Positions 62,660-64,000 of a DNA stretch of 64,000 bases are shown here, piece by piece; the stretch's first letter is position 1; every line of letters starts with the position of its first letter. The translations under genes were made by a program, and so were the position numbers. The stretch is from Tragulus kanchil (lineage: Eukaryota > Chordata > Mammalia > Artiodactyla > Tragulidae). The stretch is taken from the NCBI GenBank assembly GCA_022376925.1, contig JAIOJX010000032.1, positions 295,730,897 to 295,794,896 of the forward strand. The letters are read 5' to 3'. The notes below the pieces were generated by a model. The model worked only from the letters and a program-made list of their open reading frames with translations, did no database searches and was not told the DNA's origin.

Positions 62660-63470
62660 TCTACTGGTCTCCAGAGTCTATCTGTTGAATTCTGAATTTT
62701 GGTTATTGTATCTTTCATTCCTAAAAGTTCTGTTGGCAAGGTCAGTACTTTAGTTCCTTCTCTGCAGATATTTTCAAGCTTGTCTTTAATTTGTATAAAC
62801 ATAAGTTGAATTGCTTTAGACTATGATGTCGGATACTCTTTGACTGTTTCTGTTACAACTAATTCTTGTTCCTGGTGCCTTGTTTCCTTTTTGTGCTTGA
62901 CTGTTTTTGTCTGTGTTGGCTACACATTGTCCTAAGATAAAGGGATTGTCTTACAGAGACATTTTTGCATTAGTTTTTGCAGGCTGTCTTGGCGTGAGGA
63001 TTGCTTTCATCTAAATTTACAAGTTTTTTTTTTTTTTAATATGTGAGTGATAAAAATTGGGTTGAAACAATTTTCTTGGGGTTTGTGGTTTTAGGGTCTC
63101 TCCCACTCAGCCCCTCACTAATTGGTAACTTTACTTGTAAAGAGGTGGGGTTTAATTTAGGTTTACCTTTGCCTGCATGATAGCTCTTTGGGGTGAGGGT
63201 TTTATGGGGAAATGATTCCTGCCATGATTTTGCCCTAAAATTCTGTCCTATCTTATTCCTCCAAGGCTAGCAAAACTGATGTTCACATCTCAGAGTTAGA
63301 CAGCTGTCCTCAGGACAAAAAACAACTACCAGTACTTGCCTTACCTCTCTGGGTTCCCACTTTTGGTGCTATCATTTTATCTTCTTGTCAGAGATTAACT
63401 GTATTTAATAATTTCTTTGTTCTTTTTTTTTTTAACTTTCTTTAAAATATATATATATATATATTTTTTT
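62660..63470 (-). mobile_element. Probable old L1 3' UTR, antisense
   Basis: AATTCTGAATTTTGGTTATT, GTATCTTTCATTCCTAAAAG and TTTTCAAGCTTGTCTTTAAT resemble antisense L1 3' UTR. A T14 run is at about 63027 and a (TA)n tract at 63448-63464. The right half is unassigned. Confidence 0.4.
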
Positions 63471-63850
63471 TTTAATTTTATATTGAAGCCTAGTTGACTA
63501 ACAATATTGTGTTAGTTTCAGGTATACAGCAAAGTGGTTCAGTTATATACACACATGTATCCCTTTTCAGATTCTTTTCCCATTTAGGTATTACAGAGTA
63601 TTGAGCAGAGTTCCCTGTGCTATTCAGTAGGCCCTTGTTGGTTATCTGTTTTAAATATAGCTGTGTGTCCATGCCAGTCTCGAACTCCCAGTCTATCCCC
63701 CTCAACCCCCATATTTTTTTTTATTATTATTATTTTGGGGGGGTGCTGGGGTGGGTGGGGAGGGAGGTGGGGGGCGGGCCACTTCTATTGTCAACCCCAT
63801 ATTTAGTCATTTCTTATTTTACCAAGGAATAATCTAGTAAGATCTGTTAT
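63470..63850 (-). mobile_element. Artiodactyl L1 3' end carrying a small insertion
   Basis: TATTGAAGCCTAGTTGACTA, GTTAGTTTCAGGTATACAGC, GAGCAGAGTTCCCTGTGCTA and AGTCTCGAACTCCCAGTCTA, antisense L1 3' end. It is interrupted at 63717-63790 by a SINE tail fragment. Confidence 0.85.
63717..63790 (-). mobile_element. Extremely truncated SINE tail with target-site duplication
   Basis: Only the last ~70 bp of a tRNA-Glu SINE are present (TTATTATTATTATTTTGGGG, GGGGCGGGCCACTTCTATTG on the plus strand). TCAACCCCCATATTT (63702-63716) and TCAACCCCATATTT (63791-63804) are the target-site duplication. Confidence 0.88.
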
Positions 63851-64000
63851 CAATAAGCCTTTTCTGTAAGAGGGCAAGTCATAAATATTTTAAGCTTTGC
63901 AGACCAAACATTCTCTGTTCTAACTTGGTAACTATGGTACTAAAGGAACCATAGGCAGTGCATGACTTTCAAAAACTAATTCTTGTTCTTTGTTTGCCTT
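63851..64000. other. Unassigned end of window
   Basis: No gene. GCAGACCAAACATTCTCTGT near 63900 may be a further old repeat, but I cannot name it. Confidence 0.3.

Overview
This is nuclear DNA from a ruminant, most likely a bovid (cattle, sheep, goat or a close relative; I cannot tell which). The evidence is dense Bov-tA and CHR-type tRNA-Glu SINEs (the recurring SINE head GGGCTTCCCTGGTGG...), BovB LINE 3' ends, artiodactyl L1 3' ends and older mammalian repeats (MIR, L2, MaLR/MLT1 LTRs). No complete protein-coding gene is visible. Most open frames of 60-240 codons are translations of SINEs, L1 or BovB.

The dominant structure is a series of 17 direct tandem duplications, each about 1.08-1.21 kb, abutting head to tail and nearly identical. 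They begin near 231, 4173, 7169, 14298, 20639, 24227, 25999, 29856, 33887, 36538, 42659, 44472, 46347, 49359, 51111, 55208 and 58681. Copies differ mainly by homopolymer or microsatellite length and by corrupted bases next to some junctions. Unrelated sequences (a CpG island, a retropseudogene, SINEs, L1) are all duplicated with the same unit length. The simplest reading is unmerged contig or read overlaps in a draft assembly, not biology. Collapsing them would shrink the window from 64 kb to about 45 kb.

Layout. 0-20 kb: an intergenic or intronic repeat field with old antisense L1, BovB 3' ends, an ERV-type LTR near 9.4-10.1 kb, an L1 3' fragment with a clear target-site duplication (10.3 kb) and a three-level nested SINE (16.5-17.6 kb). 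20.6-23.3 kb: a minus-strand processed pseudogene of retinol dehydrogenase 12 (RDH12) with poly(A), AATAAA and a short target-site duplication. Its source mRNA appears to have lacked two exons exactly. 24-33 kb: SINE, BovB and L1 remnants, a 44-bp mariner-type MITE (29.15 kb) and an inverted pair of L1 remnants (29.5-30.5 kb). 33.9-36.1 kb: the only convincing regulatory element, a CpG-rich promoter with Sp1, three CCAAT/ATTGG boxes, an E2F-like site and a probable non-coding first exon ending in AGAG|GTGAGT (plus strand), present twice because of the duplication. 36.5-41 kb: SINEs and L1. 41.8-55.6 kb: what looks like one old L1 lying antisense, broken up by SINEs, a MaLR LTR, a younger L1 end and several duplication blocks. 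55.7-57.6 kb: further antisense L1 3' ends. 58.2-62.7 kb: SINEs and two BovB copies placed head to head. The end of the window is L1 carrying a tiny SINE tail insertion.

If a gene is transcribed here, it starts at the CpG island at about 34.4 kb and runs rightward. Two short candidate exons (40884-40912 and 51849-51899) are listed with low confidence. I see no CRISPR array, rRNA, genuine tRNA gene or other novel functional system. The most informative observations are the duplication pattern and the exon-skipped RDH12 retrocopy.
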